A DNA stretch of 64,000 nt from Pseudofrankia sp. DC12 (lineage in GTDB: Bacteria > Actinomycetota > Actinomycetes > Frankiales > Frankiaceae), in NCBI RefSeq assembly GCF_000966285.1, contig NZ_KQ031391.1, positions 6,076,430 through 6,140,429 on the forward strand. Reading direction: 5' to 3'. Both the position numbers and the translations under genes were made by a program. Shown here in pieces: positions 28,111 to 37,600 of this stretch; within the stretch, counting starts at the first letter, position 1, and each line of letters opens with the position of its first letter. A model generated the notes under the pieces. That model saw only the letters and a list, made by a program, of their open reading frames with translations, was not told the origin of the DNA and made no database searches.

Positions 28111-29191
28111 TCACGACGGTGGCGAGGGTGACGGGTGCGCAGCCGGTCGGGGTGGTCGTGAGAGTCAGCGTGAGGGTGGTCGTGGTCGTGGTCGGTGTCG
28201 GGAGTTGGTCGAGGTCGATGGTGGCGAGGACGGCCGGGGCGTCGGCGGGCTGGGTCGTGACGGTGGTGTCGGTCGGTCGCGGTGGGGTGTCGTCGGGTGG
28301 GGTGACACCGACCTCGGTGTGGATGGTGGTCCGGTCAGTCGCGGCGCTCGCGGGCGCGGCGTAGCTGCCGGTGAGGGTGAGGGTCGGGTGGCCGCCGGTC
28401 TGGTCGACCGTGGCGGCGAGGCTGGCCGGTGCGAGGGTGATCGCGTCGCAGGTGGTGTCGGGCGTCAGGGTGATGATCGGGATCGGTGTCATGGTCAGGC
28501 TGGCTACGGGGCTGGGGCTGGCGGTCCCCTCGCCGGGGAGGGCGCTGGCGGTGATCGTGACGCTGGGCGGGGTCGTGACTGCCGGGGTGGGTGTCCGGCT
28601 GGTGCTGGTCGCCGCGGCGAGGGGGACGAGGACGAGCGGCGGGGAGCTGGCTGGGGCGGGAAGTGCTGGGTGTTGGGTCGCTGTCGGGCCGGGTGCCGCG
28701 GTGGCTGCCGGGATGGGCGGGGCGCCGGTCGGATAGCTGATGGTCGGGGTGGGTGCGGGTGAGTCGCTGGGGGTTGTGGTGTCCAAGGCGGACGGGGCGG
28801 CGGCCAGGGTGGTGTCGGTCTGGGGGAACGGCGATGGCGTCGGGTAGCTGGCGGCTGTCGCGGGCCGGCTGCTGCTCGGTGTGGTGAGCGTGCTGGTCCC
28901 GTTGCCCGACGGCGGGTGCTGTTCGTCGCCGAGGAGCAGGAGCAGGCCGATCAAGGGGACCGCGAGCAGCTGGACCGGTCCCAGGCCCCGGCTGCTGGTG
29001 GCTTGGCGCCTGCGGTGAGCGCCCTTGCGGGGTCCGGCGGGTTTCGGCGTGGCGGTGGCCGCCGCGGGCCGGTGCCTGGGCGTGGTCGGTGCCGGGATGG
29101 CGGGTAGCTGCTTGGTGGTTGCCAGGCCTGCCGCGCGAGCGGCCCTGCCGGGCGCGGAGGGTGGGGGAGGGGAGCTGCGGTGCCGACTCAC
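28067..29191 (-). CDS. Membrane-anchored Pro/Thr-rich protein sharing a C-terminal domain with the lytic transglycosylase
   Basis: 374 aa. Residues 1-65 are basic and cytoplasmic, ~70-90 (GPVQLLAVPLIGLLLLLGDE) is a membrane anchor, ~90-245 is an extracellular linker very rich in Pro, Thr, Ala and Ser, and ~245-365 is a beta-rich domain starting CDAITLAPASLAATV, with a second Cys near the end (TPTGCAPVTLATVVIIDV). This last domain aligns with that of the upstream transglycosylase (same Cys spacing, ADAPAVLATIDLDQLPTPTT vs DLPAVLTQLPLDRLTDPG). The start lies 15 bp after the upstream stop, so they form an operon. Probably a cell-wall-associated partner; no enzymatic motif is seen. Confidence 0.72.
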   Translation of the reverse strand: MSRHRSSPPPPSAPGRAARAAGLATTKQLPAIPAPTTPRHRPAAATATPKPAGPRKGAHRRRQATSSRGLGPVQLLAVPLIGLLLLLGDEQHPPSGNGTSTLTTPSSSRPATAASYPTPSPFPQTDTTLAAAPSALDTTTPSDSPAPTPTISYPTGAPPIPAATAAPGPTATQHPALPAPASSPPLVLVPLAAATSTSRTPTPAVTTPPSVTITASALPGEGTASPSPVASLTMTPIPIITLTPDTTCDAITLAPASLAATVDQTGGHPTLTLTGSYAAPASAATDRTTIHTEVGVTPPDDTPPRPTDTTVTTQPADAPAVLATIDLDQLPTPTTTTTTLTLTLTTTPTGCAPVTLATVVIIDVAIRPRAPAGT

Positions 29192-29205
29192 CGGGAGTGG
29201 GCTCC

Positions 29206-30696
29206 TTACCGGGTCGGGTCGGTGGGGCGGGGGGTGGGGCGCGCGCTCATGATCGCGGTGGGGCTGGTCGTCGCGGTTGGGCTGGTTGGGCTGAGGGTGC
29301 TGGCGGGCCGGGTGATGTTGGTGATGGTGAGGGAGGTGAGGGTTCGGCCGGGGCAGCCCGGCGGGGCGACGGTGAGGACGATGGTGACGGACGCGGTGTG
29401 GCCGGGGTCGGTGAGGCGGTCGAGGGGCAGCTGGGTGAGCACGGCAGGGAGGTCGCCGGGTCTGAGGGGCAACGGCCGGTCGGTGGTGGCGAGGGTCTGA
29501 CCGGTGGGGTCGCGGGCGATGGTGTGGACGCTGATCGTTCCGTTGGGGTTGGGGTTGGTGCTGGCGGTGGTGTAGAGGCCCGTCAAGTCGAGGGTGCCTG
29601 TGGTGATGACGGCGGTGAGGCTACTGGTCGTGATCGTGATGGGGGCGCAGTCGGCCGCGGCGGGGGAGTTGGACGGGGTGGCGGGGGTGGTCTGTACGGG
29701 GGTGAGGGCGAAGACCGGGTAGGGGTCGCTGGCCGGTCCGCGGCCGGCCGGGCTGGTGGCGCCGGCGCTCGTCGTGACGGCCACGGGTGTGGGCGTGCTG
29801 GTGGTGTAGCCGGTGGTCCAGGCGAGGACGGCGCGGATGTAGGCGTCGGAGGGGTTGTAGGCGCGGATCGCGGCGGTGAGCTGGGCGGGGTTGGCGAGGT
29901 CGCGGTGGTGGGCGCACAGGTAGCCGCCGGCGGTGAGGGCGGCGTCGTGGATGTTGTTGGGGTCCCGGCGGTGGTCGGCGTTGCCGTCGCGGCCGGCGGA
30001 AGCCCAGGTGGAGGGGAGGAACTGGAGGGGGCCGACGGCGCGGTCGTAGGTGGTGTCGTGGTCGAGGGTGCCGTGGTCGGTGTCGGTGATGCGGGCGAAG
30101 CCGCCGTGGCCGGTGAGCCGCGGGCCGAGGATCGTGGGGGTGACGGTGCCGTCGGCGCTGATCTGGCGTCCGCTGGCGTTGCCGGACTCGACCTTGCCGA
30201 TGCCTGCGAGTAGTTGCCAGCGCAGGTGGCAGGCCGGCTGCTCGCCGGCGAGGGTGGCGGCGGCCTGCTGGTAGGCGGTCAGGACGGGCAGCGGGATCCG
30301 CCGTTCGCCGCCGGCCAGGCCGACCAGACTGCCCACCGTGCTGGCGGGACTCGGGCTCGCGGCTGCCGCGGTGGCGAGTGCGCCGATCGGCACACGGTCA
30401 CCCGAAACGTCGCTGGAGCTGCCGGGGGAGACGGCGAGAGCGGACGGCATGGGGTAGCCGGTCGATCGCGAGGTGGCTGCCTGGCTGCTCGCGGTGGTGT
30501 CGTGCCAGGAGGGCGGCGACTGGCAGAAGATCAGCATGAGCAGGACTAGCGGCAGGCTGACGGTCGGCGGGCCGAGGGTCCTGGCCAGGCGGCCCGCGCG
30601 CGACGGCGGCCGGCGATGCCGGCCCCCGCCGCGCCCACGAGTGGATGACACGTCCTCCCGCGTCCTTGAGGCCGGGTGGGTGTCGTCGTCGGACAT
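29206..30696 (-). CDS. Membrane-anchored lytic transglycosylase with C-terminal beta domain
   Basis: 496 aa from ATG 30696 (a longer start at 30792 would overlap the upstream gene). Basic N-terminus, membrane anchor (PTVSLPLVLLMLIFCQS), then a linker. The lysozyme-like domain has QLLAGIGKVESGNASG with the catalytic Glu, YDRAVGPLQFLPSTWASAG, DPNNIHDAALTAGGYLC and IRAYNPSDAYIRAVLAW. This is the MltB-like transglycosylase fold that cleaves peptidoglycan in the cell wall. A Pro/Thr linker and a two-Cys beta domain follow (CAPITITTSSLTAVITT to GCPGRTLTSLTITNI), shared with the next gene. Such proteins remodel the wall for growth, spores or secretion machinery. Confidence 0.88.
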   Translation of the reverse strand: MSDDDTHPASRTREDVSSTRGRGGGRHRRPPSRAGRLARTLGPPTVSLPLVLLMLIFCQSPPSWHDTTASSQAATSRSTGYPMPSALAVSPGSSSDVSGDRVPIGALATAAAASPSPASTVGSLVGLAGGERRIPLPVLTAYQQAAATLAGEQPACHLRWQLLAGIGKVESGNASGRQISADGTVTPTILGPRLTGHGGFARITDTDHGTLDHDTTYDRAVGPLQFLPSTWASAGRDGNADHRRDPNNIHDAALTAGGYLCAHHRDLANPAQLTAAIRAYNPSDAYIRAVLAWTTGYTTSTPTPVAVTTSAGATSPAGRGPASDPYPVFALTPVQTTPATPSNSPAAADCAPITITTSSLTAVITTGTLDLTGLYTTASTNPNPNGTISVHTIARDPTGQTLATTDRPLPLRPGDLPAVLTQLPLDRLTDPGHTASVTIVLTVAPPGCPGRTLTSLTITNITRPASTLSPTSPTATTSPTAIMSARPTPRPTDPTR

Positions 30697-30715
30697 CCGG
30701 TCGGCGGTGGGTGGT

Positions 30716-31174
30716 TCAGCTGTACGCGCCGTCGGCACCCTGGGTTCCGTCCTGCCGAAGCGGGCCGTCTGAGCGGCGCGGCGGCCGGCCACGACCGGTA
30801 CTGAACGGATCGACGGTCACCGTCGTCACGTGTGGCCGGTCGGGCGCGGCTGCCGGTGGCGTCGCTGTCTGAGGCTGCGCAGCGGCGAGCTGGGTCGTGG
30901 CCCCGGTGGCCTTCTCGAGCGCGCGGCGGGCGTTCGCGAGCTCGACGCGCAGCCGGAAGATTTCCTGCCGCGCCGAGGTGGTGACGCCCTCCCTGCGGCC
31001 GCTGTCGATCTCGGCCTGGCGGACCCACCCTCGAAGCGTCTCGGCGTTGATCCCCAGCCCGGCCGCGACGGCCCGGACGGCGGCTGATTCGGAGGTATGA
31101 CTGGCGCGTATACGGAGGACGCGCGCGACGGCAGCGGCCCGAAATGACGGCGGGTGGCGGATCGAGGGACTCAT
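30716..31174 (-). CDS. IS3 OrfA-like helix-turn-helix protein, possibly domesticated
   Basis: 152 aa starting with ATG behind GGAG. Residues 1-75 match transposase OrfA of IS3/IS911 elements: AAAVARVLRIRASHTSESAA, LGINAETLRGWVRQAEIDSG then REGVTTSARQEIFRLRVELA, the last being the leucine-zipper helix before the OrfB junction. There is no OrfB integrase and no terminal repeats. Instead it carries a Pro/Thr-rich tail (PQTATPPAAAPDRPHVTTVT) unlike transposases. It ends 20 bp before the transglycosylase start. It may act as a DNA-binding regulator of the wall operon; equally it may be a relic. Confidence 0.6.
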   Translation of the reverse strand: MSPSIRHPPSFRAAAVARVLRIRASHTSESAAVRAVAAGLGINAETLRGWVRQAEIDSGRREGVTTSARQEIFRLRVELANARRALEKATGATTQLAAAQPQTATPPAAAPDRPHVTTVTVDPFSTGRGRPPRRSDGPLRQDGTQGADGAYS

Positions 31175-31659
31175 TGTTGGGTCTCCAAGAGAGTAGCTGT
31201 CGCGCTCTCACTTTCGTTGCTGGTACCGCCCCCCCGCTTGACCCCGTTTCTGCTGGGTCGCCTGCCGGCGGCTTCCTACCGCTGGCGATGTCGGTGGTTA
31301 GGAAATTTGTTCGCGGGCGACAGCAGTACCACACCTTCTCTGCTCCGCGCTAGATGCTTCGTCACGGATGACGTCTATCTACTCGGTAGTAGATAACTCG
31401 GGCGCGTGCCGCCGGGGGGCTATGTGACGGCCACGTTAACAGAAATTGTGTGACGTGGATCATATTATGTACGGATAGTGACCGCAGGAAGGCCTCACGT
31501 CGCGACAGAGTGCCGGTTCTAATGGCGCACGGGCCGTCGGAGACCTGCGTGTTTGGTCCGGGGTTGGTGGTGGTTGGGTTGCTGGCCATCGTTCGGCTTC
31601 TACTTTCCGTGGCGAGCTAGTTGATCATTTGGTGGGGCTCGTCCTTGCGCTGACTCCTA
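31175..31659. other. AT-richer intergenic region between divergent units
   Basis: 485 bp with much lower GC than its surroundings, especially 31360-31660. It lies between the OrfA-like gene and the RHS gene and must hold both promoters. No gene was recognised. It contains the inverted repeat listed at 31376. Confidence 0.45.
31376..31395. repeat. Perfect 8-bp inverted repeat
   Basis: TATCTACT-CGGT-AGTAGATA. It lies about 200 bp upstream of the OrfA-like start and 265 bp upstream of the RHS start. It could be an operator or a small hairpin; nothing more can be said. Confidence 0.5.
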
Positions 31660-34600
31660 TTGGTCCTTCATTTTCGGTGGTCCCATCGCGGTCACCGGAG
31701 TTCGCGTCTGGTTTCCGTGCTGGCTTTGTCCTGTGCCCTTCTTGCTGGTTTCGGGATCGGAGTCGGTGTGTTGGCGACCCTGTTGGTGCGTCGGGTGTGG
31801 TCCGTGCGCGTTCTGGTGGTGCTGCTGGCGACCGCTCTGGTGTCGACGGCGGTCGCGTCCGTACCGGCGCTGCGGTCCCCGGCGCGGGCGGTCACGCCGC
31901 CGGCCGCCGACCAGGGGCCGGCGGAGCGGCCGGACCTGGTCTCGGCGCAGCTGACGGCGCGAGCGCAGAAACGCCGCATCGAGGTGACCGGCCTGCGGAC
32001 CGAGTCGACGACGGCGTACGTGAACCCCGACGGGACGATGACCGTCGACTCCTACTCGGGCATCCGGCGCGTGCGAGCTGGGGACGGCTGGGCGGACGTC
32101 GACACGACCCTGGTGGTCGCCGACGGCAAGGTGACGCCGAAGGTGACCAAGGCGGGCATCGTCCTGTCGGCGGGCAGCCAGTCCGCCGGTGACGTCGCGA
32201 CGCTCATCGACGGAGACCGGACCGTCGCCTTCGGCTGGGCGTCGGCGTTGCCGGCGCCGGTGCTGAAGGACAACACCGCCACGTACAAGGGCGTCGCCGC
32301 GGACACTGACCTGGTCGTGACGGTGACCGCGACCGGTTACGACCTGCAGATCGTCGCCTACACGCCCGCCGCCGCCCAGGCCGCGTTGCGGGTGCCGATG
32401 CGGCTGCACGGGGTCACGGCGTCACGGACCCCGGGTGGGGAGACGCAGCTGTCCGCGGGCGGGAAGGTGACGGCCCGGTCGCCGGCGCCGCTGATGTGGG
32501 ACGCGCACGTCGACCCGACGAGCAGGCAGCCGACGGCGACGAGGACGGTGGACGCGACCCTGGACACCGCCAAGGCGGACGCGCCGACGCTGACGCTGAA
32601 GCCCGACAAGACGTGGCTGACGGACAAGGCGCGGCAGTACCCGGTGACGATCGACCCAGCGGCGACGCTCGCGGACAACCTCGACACCGACGTGAACAGC
32701 GCCAACCCGACGACGAACTACGACACGTATTCGCAGCTGCGCCTGGGCAACCTCAACGGCAACTCGGTGAACCGCTCGTTCCTGCGTTTCGACGACTCGG
32801 CGATCAAGGGCAAGCACGTCACGTCGGCGGTGCTGAACCTGTGGCAGGGCGGCTCGCAGACGTGCACGGTCGAGCCGATGGTCGTCGAGGGCTCCGGCCT
32901 GATGGGCCCCGGCACGACCTGGAACAGCCAGCCGACCGCCGACGGCGTCGTCTGGGGCTCGGGGACGTTCAACAACGGCGGCTCGTGCACCGGCTCGGGC
33001 GGGACGAACATCGACATCACCGGGCTGGTTTCGGCGTGGTCGAGCAACGGCTTCGCCTCGCCGGAGGCGCTGACGATGCGGGCGTCGAACGAGTCGGACA
33101 CCAACCAGTTCAAGTGGTTCTACTCGGGCGACACGATTCTCGCGCCGCACATCTCCGTCACCTACAACTCCTACCCGGCGACGGTCTCGGGCCGGTCGAC
33201 GGCGCCCTGTCTGGCGCCGTGCGCCGTCAGCCCGTCCCCGGTGCTGACGAACACGACGACGCCCACGCTCTACGGCGGGTCGTACGACCCCGACGGCACG
33301 GCGGTCCGGGTCGACTTCGAGGTCTGGAACGCGAACGCCACCACCGACATCGCGAACGGATCCGTCTCCAACATCGCGGCGAACAGCACCGGCGCGTGGA
33401 CCGTGCCATCGGGCCTGCTCGCGAACGGCGGGTCGTATGAGTGGCGGGCCCGCGGGTTCGACGGGACGGACTACTCGAAGGCCTGGTCGACGTGGATCCC
33501 GTTCGCCGTCGACACGACCGCCCCGGCCGCGCCGTCGGCCGTCAGCTCGACGGTCTGGCCGTCCGGCGGCTGGGGCTCGGCGACGTCCGGCACCTTCACC
33601 TGGACCTCACCCGGCGGCGACACCAAGTCGTTCCTGTATGGCCTGGACCAGCCGTCGCCGTCCACCGAGACGACCTCGACCACCACGGCCACCCTCGGGC
33701 CGACACCCGGTCTGCACAAGTTCTACGTGCGTACCAAGGACACGTCGGGCAACCTGTCGTCGGTCGTCTCGTACAGCTTCGGCGTGGGCACCGGCGCGCT
33801 AGCGCAGCCGGACGAAGGCGCGCGGATCCAGCGGTACACCACGCTCGAGGGCCAGGCACCGTCGAGCCAGGTGTCGGTGCGCTACCAGTACCACTGGGGC
33901 TCCAACACGTCGACCACCTGGGTGGACATCCCGACCTCCGACGTCGTCATCGCGGGGACCTCGACGCACCCCACGGCCTGGCCGGTGGCCCGCAACGGCT
34001 CGGCCCTGTTCGACAAGCTGACGTGGGACCTCGGCACCACGATGGCGAACTACTCGGTCCCGGACGGCGCGGACCAGATCCGCGCCTGCTTCACGGACTC
34101 GTCCTCGACGGTGTCGTGCACCCCGGCCCGCACGGTGCAGTACTCCCGCCGCGCGTTCGCCGACGCGGACGCGACCGCACCGGTCGGCCCCGGGACGGTG
34201 GCGCTGCTGACCGGTGACTTCGCGGTCTCCGCCACCGACGTGTCCATGCCCACCTACACCGGCAGCCTGACCGTCGGCCGTACGGACACGACACTGTCGA
34301 GTGCCGGTGGACTGGTTGTCGACCCGTCGTCGCCGGCGGCGGTCGGCTGGGCCGGCAACGGCTGCACCGCGGCCGGCAACGCGGTGACGGCGTCGTTCAC
34401 CGCGCCGGCGAACGCGCTGCTGCTCGCGTTCGGTGACACCGCGTCCAACGCCTCGGGCGCGAGCAACGGGCCGTCGCTCTCGGACTCCGGTGGCCTGACC
34501 TGGACCCAGATCGGCAGCTCCGGCGCGAGCGCGACCAAGGACGAGGCCGTCGCCTGGTGGGCGAAGACGACCGGGTCCTCGGCGCGCACGGTGACGCTGC

Positions 34601-37600
34601 ACGCGTCGAACAACGTGTGCACGAAGTTCCTCAAGGTCATCGTGCTGACCGGCGCCAACCTGATCAACCCGATCGCCGCGACGAACATCGGTCCCGCGAC
34701 GACGGCGGAGGGCGTGCTCAACCAGTCCGTCACGTCGACGACGGCCGGGTCGATGGCGTTCGCGGCCGTGGCCGACTGGAACGCCGCGGGCACCCCGACA
34801 CCTGGCACCGGCGTCACGCTGGCCGGTAGCTACTCGCAGTCCGACGCGACCGGGGCGGCCCTGTACCGGACTGCCCCGTCAACGGCGTTCGGCCAGACGA
34901 TGACGATCTCCACCACGGCGCCGACGACGGCGACGAACTCGTGGGTCATGTTCGAGGTCCGGCCCGCCGTCGCCGCGACGACACCCGCCGCGACCGGGGT
35001 GTTCGGCCCCGGCTGGACGGCGTCCATGCCGGGCCCGGACGCCGGCCGCGCCGACGAGTCCCTGGCCGACTTCACCGACTCCCAGGGCTACGTGACCCTG
35101 ACCGACGAGACCGGGGTCCAGGACGTCTACCTCCGGTCCGGCACCGGCGCCTACCCGTACGCCTACACCGGTGTCGGTGACTCCGGGACGGACGGGTCGA
35201 AGCTGGTCAAGAACTCGGCGACCCAGTTCACCGCGACCGACGACGACGGCACCCAGACGGTCTACCAGGCGGTGACCGTCAACGGCGCCACGACCTGGCC
35301 GGTCGCCAGCGTGGTCGAGCCCGGTTCGGGTACCACCTCGTCCTTCACCACGGACTCCGCCGGCCGGACCACGCGTATCCTCGCGCCGGTCCCGGCCGGC
35401 ATCACGTGCATCACTCTGGTCGCCGGGTGCCGCGCACTGACGCTGACCTACGCGTCCTCGACGACCGCGACCGGCACCACCCAGGCGACCTGGGGCGACT
35501 ACGTCGGCCGGCTGACCGCGATAGCGATGTCGCTCAACGGCAACCCGGCGGTCACGGTCGCCCAGTACGCCTACGACTCGAACGGCCTGCTGCGTTCCGC
35601 CAAGGATCCCCGGACCGGGCTCGCGACCACCTACGGCTACGACAGCCTGAACCGCCTGACGACGGTCACACCGCCCGGCCAGGCGACCTGGACCATGACC
35701 TACGACGGAAGCGGCAGGCTGCTGACCGCCGCCCGGCCGACCCCGGCCGGGGCGACCGCGACCCAGACCGTCGCCTACGACATCCCCGTCACCGGCACCG
35801 GCGCGCCCATCGACCTGTCCTCCGGCCAGGCCGCGAACTGGGCCCAGACCGACCTGCCGATCTATGGCGCGGGCGTGTTCGCGGCCGACCACGTGCCCGC
35901 CTCGCCGCCCACCGCCACGGACTGGCCCTACGCGTCCCTGACCTACCTGGACACGGACGGCCGAGCGGTCAACGCGGCGAGCTATGGCAACAACGCCTGG
36001 CAGATCAGCACGACGGAGCACGACGGCAACGGCAACGTCGTCCGCTCGCTGTCCGCGGAGAACCGCAACCAGGCGCTGACCCCGACCGCTGACACCGACC
36101 CGTCGGTGGCGGCGCTGACGACCTCGGCCGCCCGCTCGCAGCTGCTGGACGACCAGACCGTCTACTCGTCGGACGGCGTCCTCGTCACCGACACCTACGG
36201 CCCGACCCACCCGATCATCGACAACAGCGGCGGCCGGTACTCGGCCCGGCAGCACGTGCACACCGACTACGACCAGGGCGCCCCGTCCGCCCCCGACCCC
36301 TACCGCCTGGCCACCACGATTACGACGACGGCCCGCACGCTCTCCGGAACTGACGTCGATCCCCGCAAGACCGTGAACGGGTATGAGGCCAAGACCGGGG
36401 CTGACCCGTCGACGTCTGGCTGGACCCTGCGCAAGCCCACGACCGTGACGACGTGGATGGGCGGCGGTAGCACGCCCGACATCGTCAGGACGAGCTACTA
36501 CAACGCCGCCGGCAATGTCGTCGAGAGCCGCCAGCCCAAGGCGAACAGCACCGGCACCGACGCCTACACCACGCTGACCACGTACTACACCGCCACAGGG
36601 ACGGGCGGCTGCGTCAACGCCTCCTGGACCGGCCTGGTCTGCACCACCGGCCCCGCCGCCCAGCCCAGCAGCGGCAACCCGCTGCCCGTCACCACCAACA
36701 CCTACAACGACCTCGCCGAGGCCCTGACATCTATCGACAGTCTCACCGTCTCCGGCGCGACGACCACCCGGACGACGACCGACACCTACGACAGCGCCGG
36801 CCGGAAGACGTCCGAGGCGATCGCCGCGAGCCCCGCGGCCAACGGTGGCACCGCTCTGCCGACCACCACCTTTGGCTTCGACCCCGCGACCGGCCTGCCA
36901 AGCACCACCACTGCCAGCGGAATCACGTTGACGACTGGTTACGACTCGTGGGGCCGGGTCACGTCGCAGACCGACGCCGACGGCAGCTCCGCCTCGACCA
37001 CTTACGACATCGACGGCCGGGTCGCGACGTCATCTGACGGGAAGGGCACCTCTACCTACACCTATGACGGCGGCGCGGGCGAACACCGCGGCCTGGTCAC
37101 CTCCCTCAACGTCGGCGCCGGCTCCGCCCCCTCTGTCTTCTCCGCGACCTACAACGGCGACGGCAAGATGACGTCGCAGACATATCCGAGCGGCCTGGTC
37201 GCCAAGACCCGGTACGACAACTCCGGCGACGCCAACGCACTGACCTATGCCATGGGGACGACTCCGTGGTTGACGTTCGCGCAGGCCAACTCGATTTACG
37301 GCCAGGTTCGGCTCGACAGCACCCCGCAGGGCGGCAGAACGCTTGGCTATGACCTCGCCGGCCGGCTGACCTCGGTGGCGGATACCGCCAGCTTCGGCAG
37401 CGGGACCGCCCTGTGTAACACCCGTGTCTATGCCTACGACGCCGAGTCCAACCGGACCTCGCTGACGAGTTACCCCGACGCAGGGGGCAGTGACACTGGC
37501 ACCTGCTCGACCAGTACCTCGCCCACCGGTTTCGGCTTCGGTTACGACCAGGCCGACCGCCTCACCAACAGTGGCTACACCTACGACGTGTTCGGCCGGA

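Noticed and set aside
26169..28364. 731-codon plus-strand ORF opposite the APC permease
   Set aside because: Extremely rich in Arg, Asp, Gln and Gly, a GC-driven shadow; the opposite strand encodes a clear permease.
28067..29191. Thr/Pro-rich repeats considered as a tandem-repeat or CRISPR-like array
   Set aside because: The repetition is only amino-acid composition (Thr, Pro, Ala codons); no repeat unit of fixed length or spacer pattern exists. No CRISPR array is seen anywhere in the window.
32422..36261. Several 240-460 codon antisense ORFs inside the RHS gene
   Set aside because: They follow the GC pattern of the YD-repeat coding strand and have no recognisable domain.
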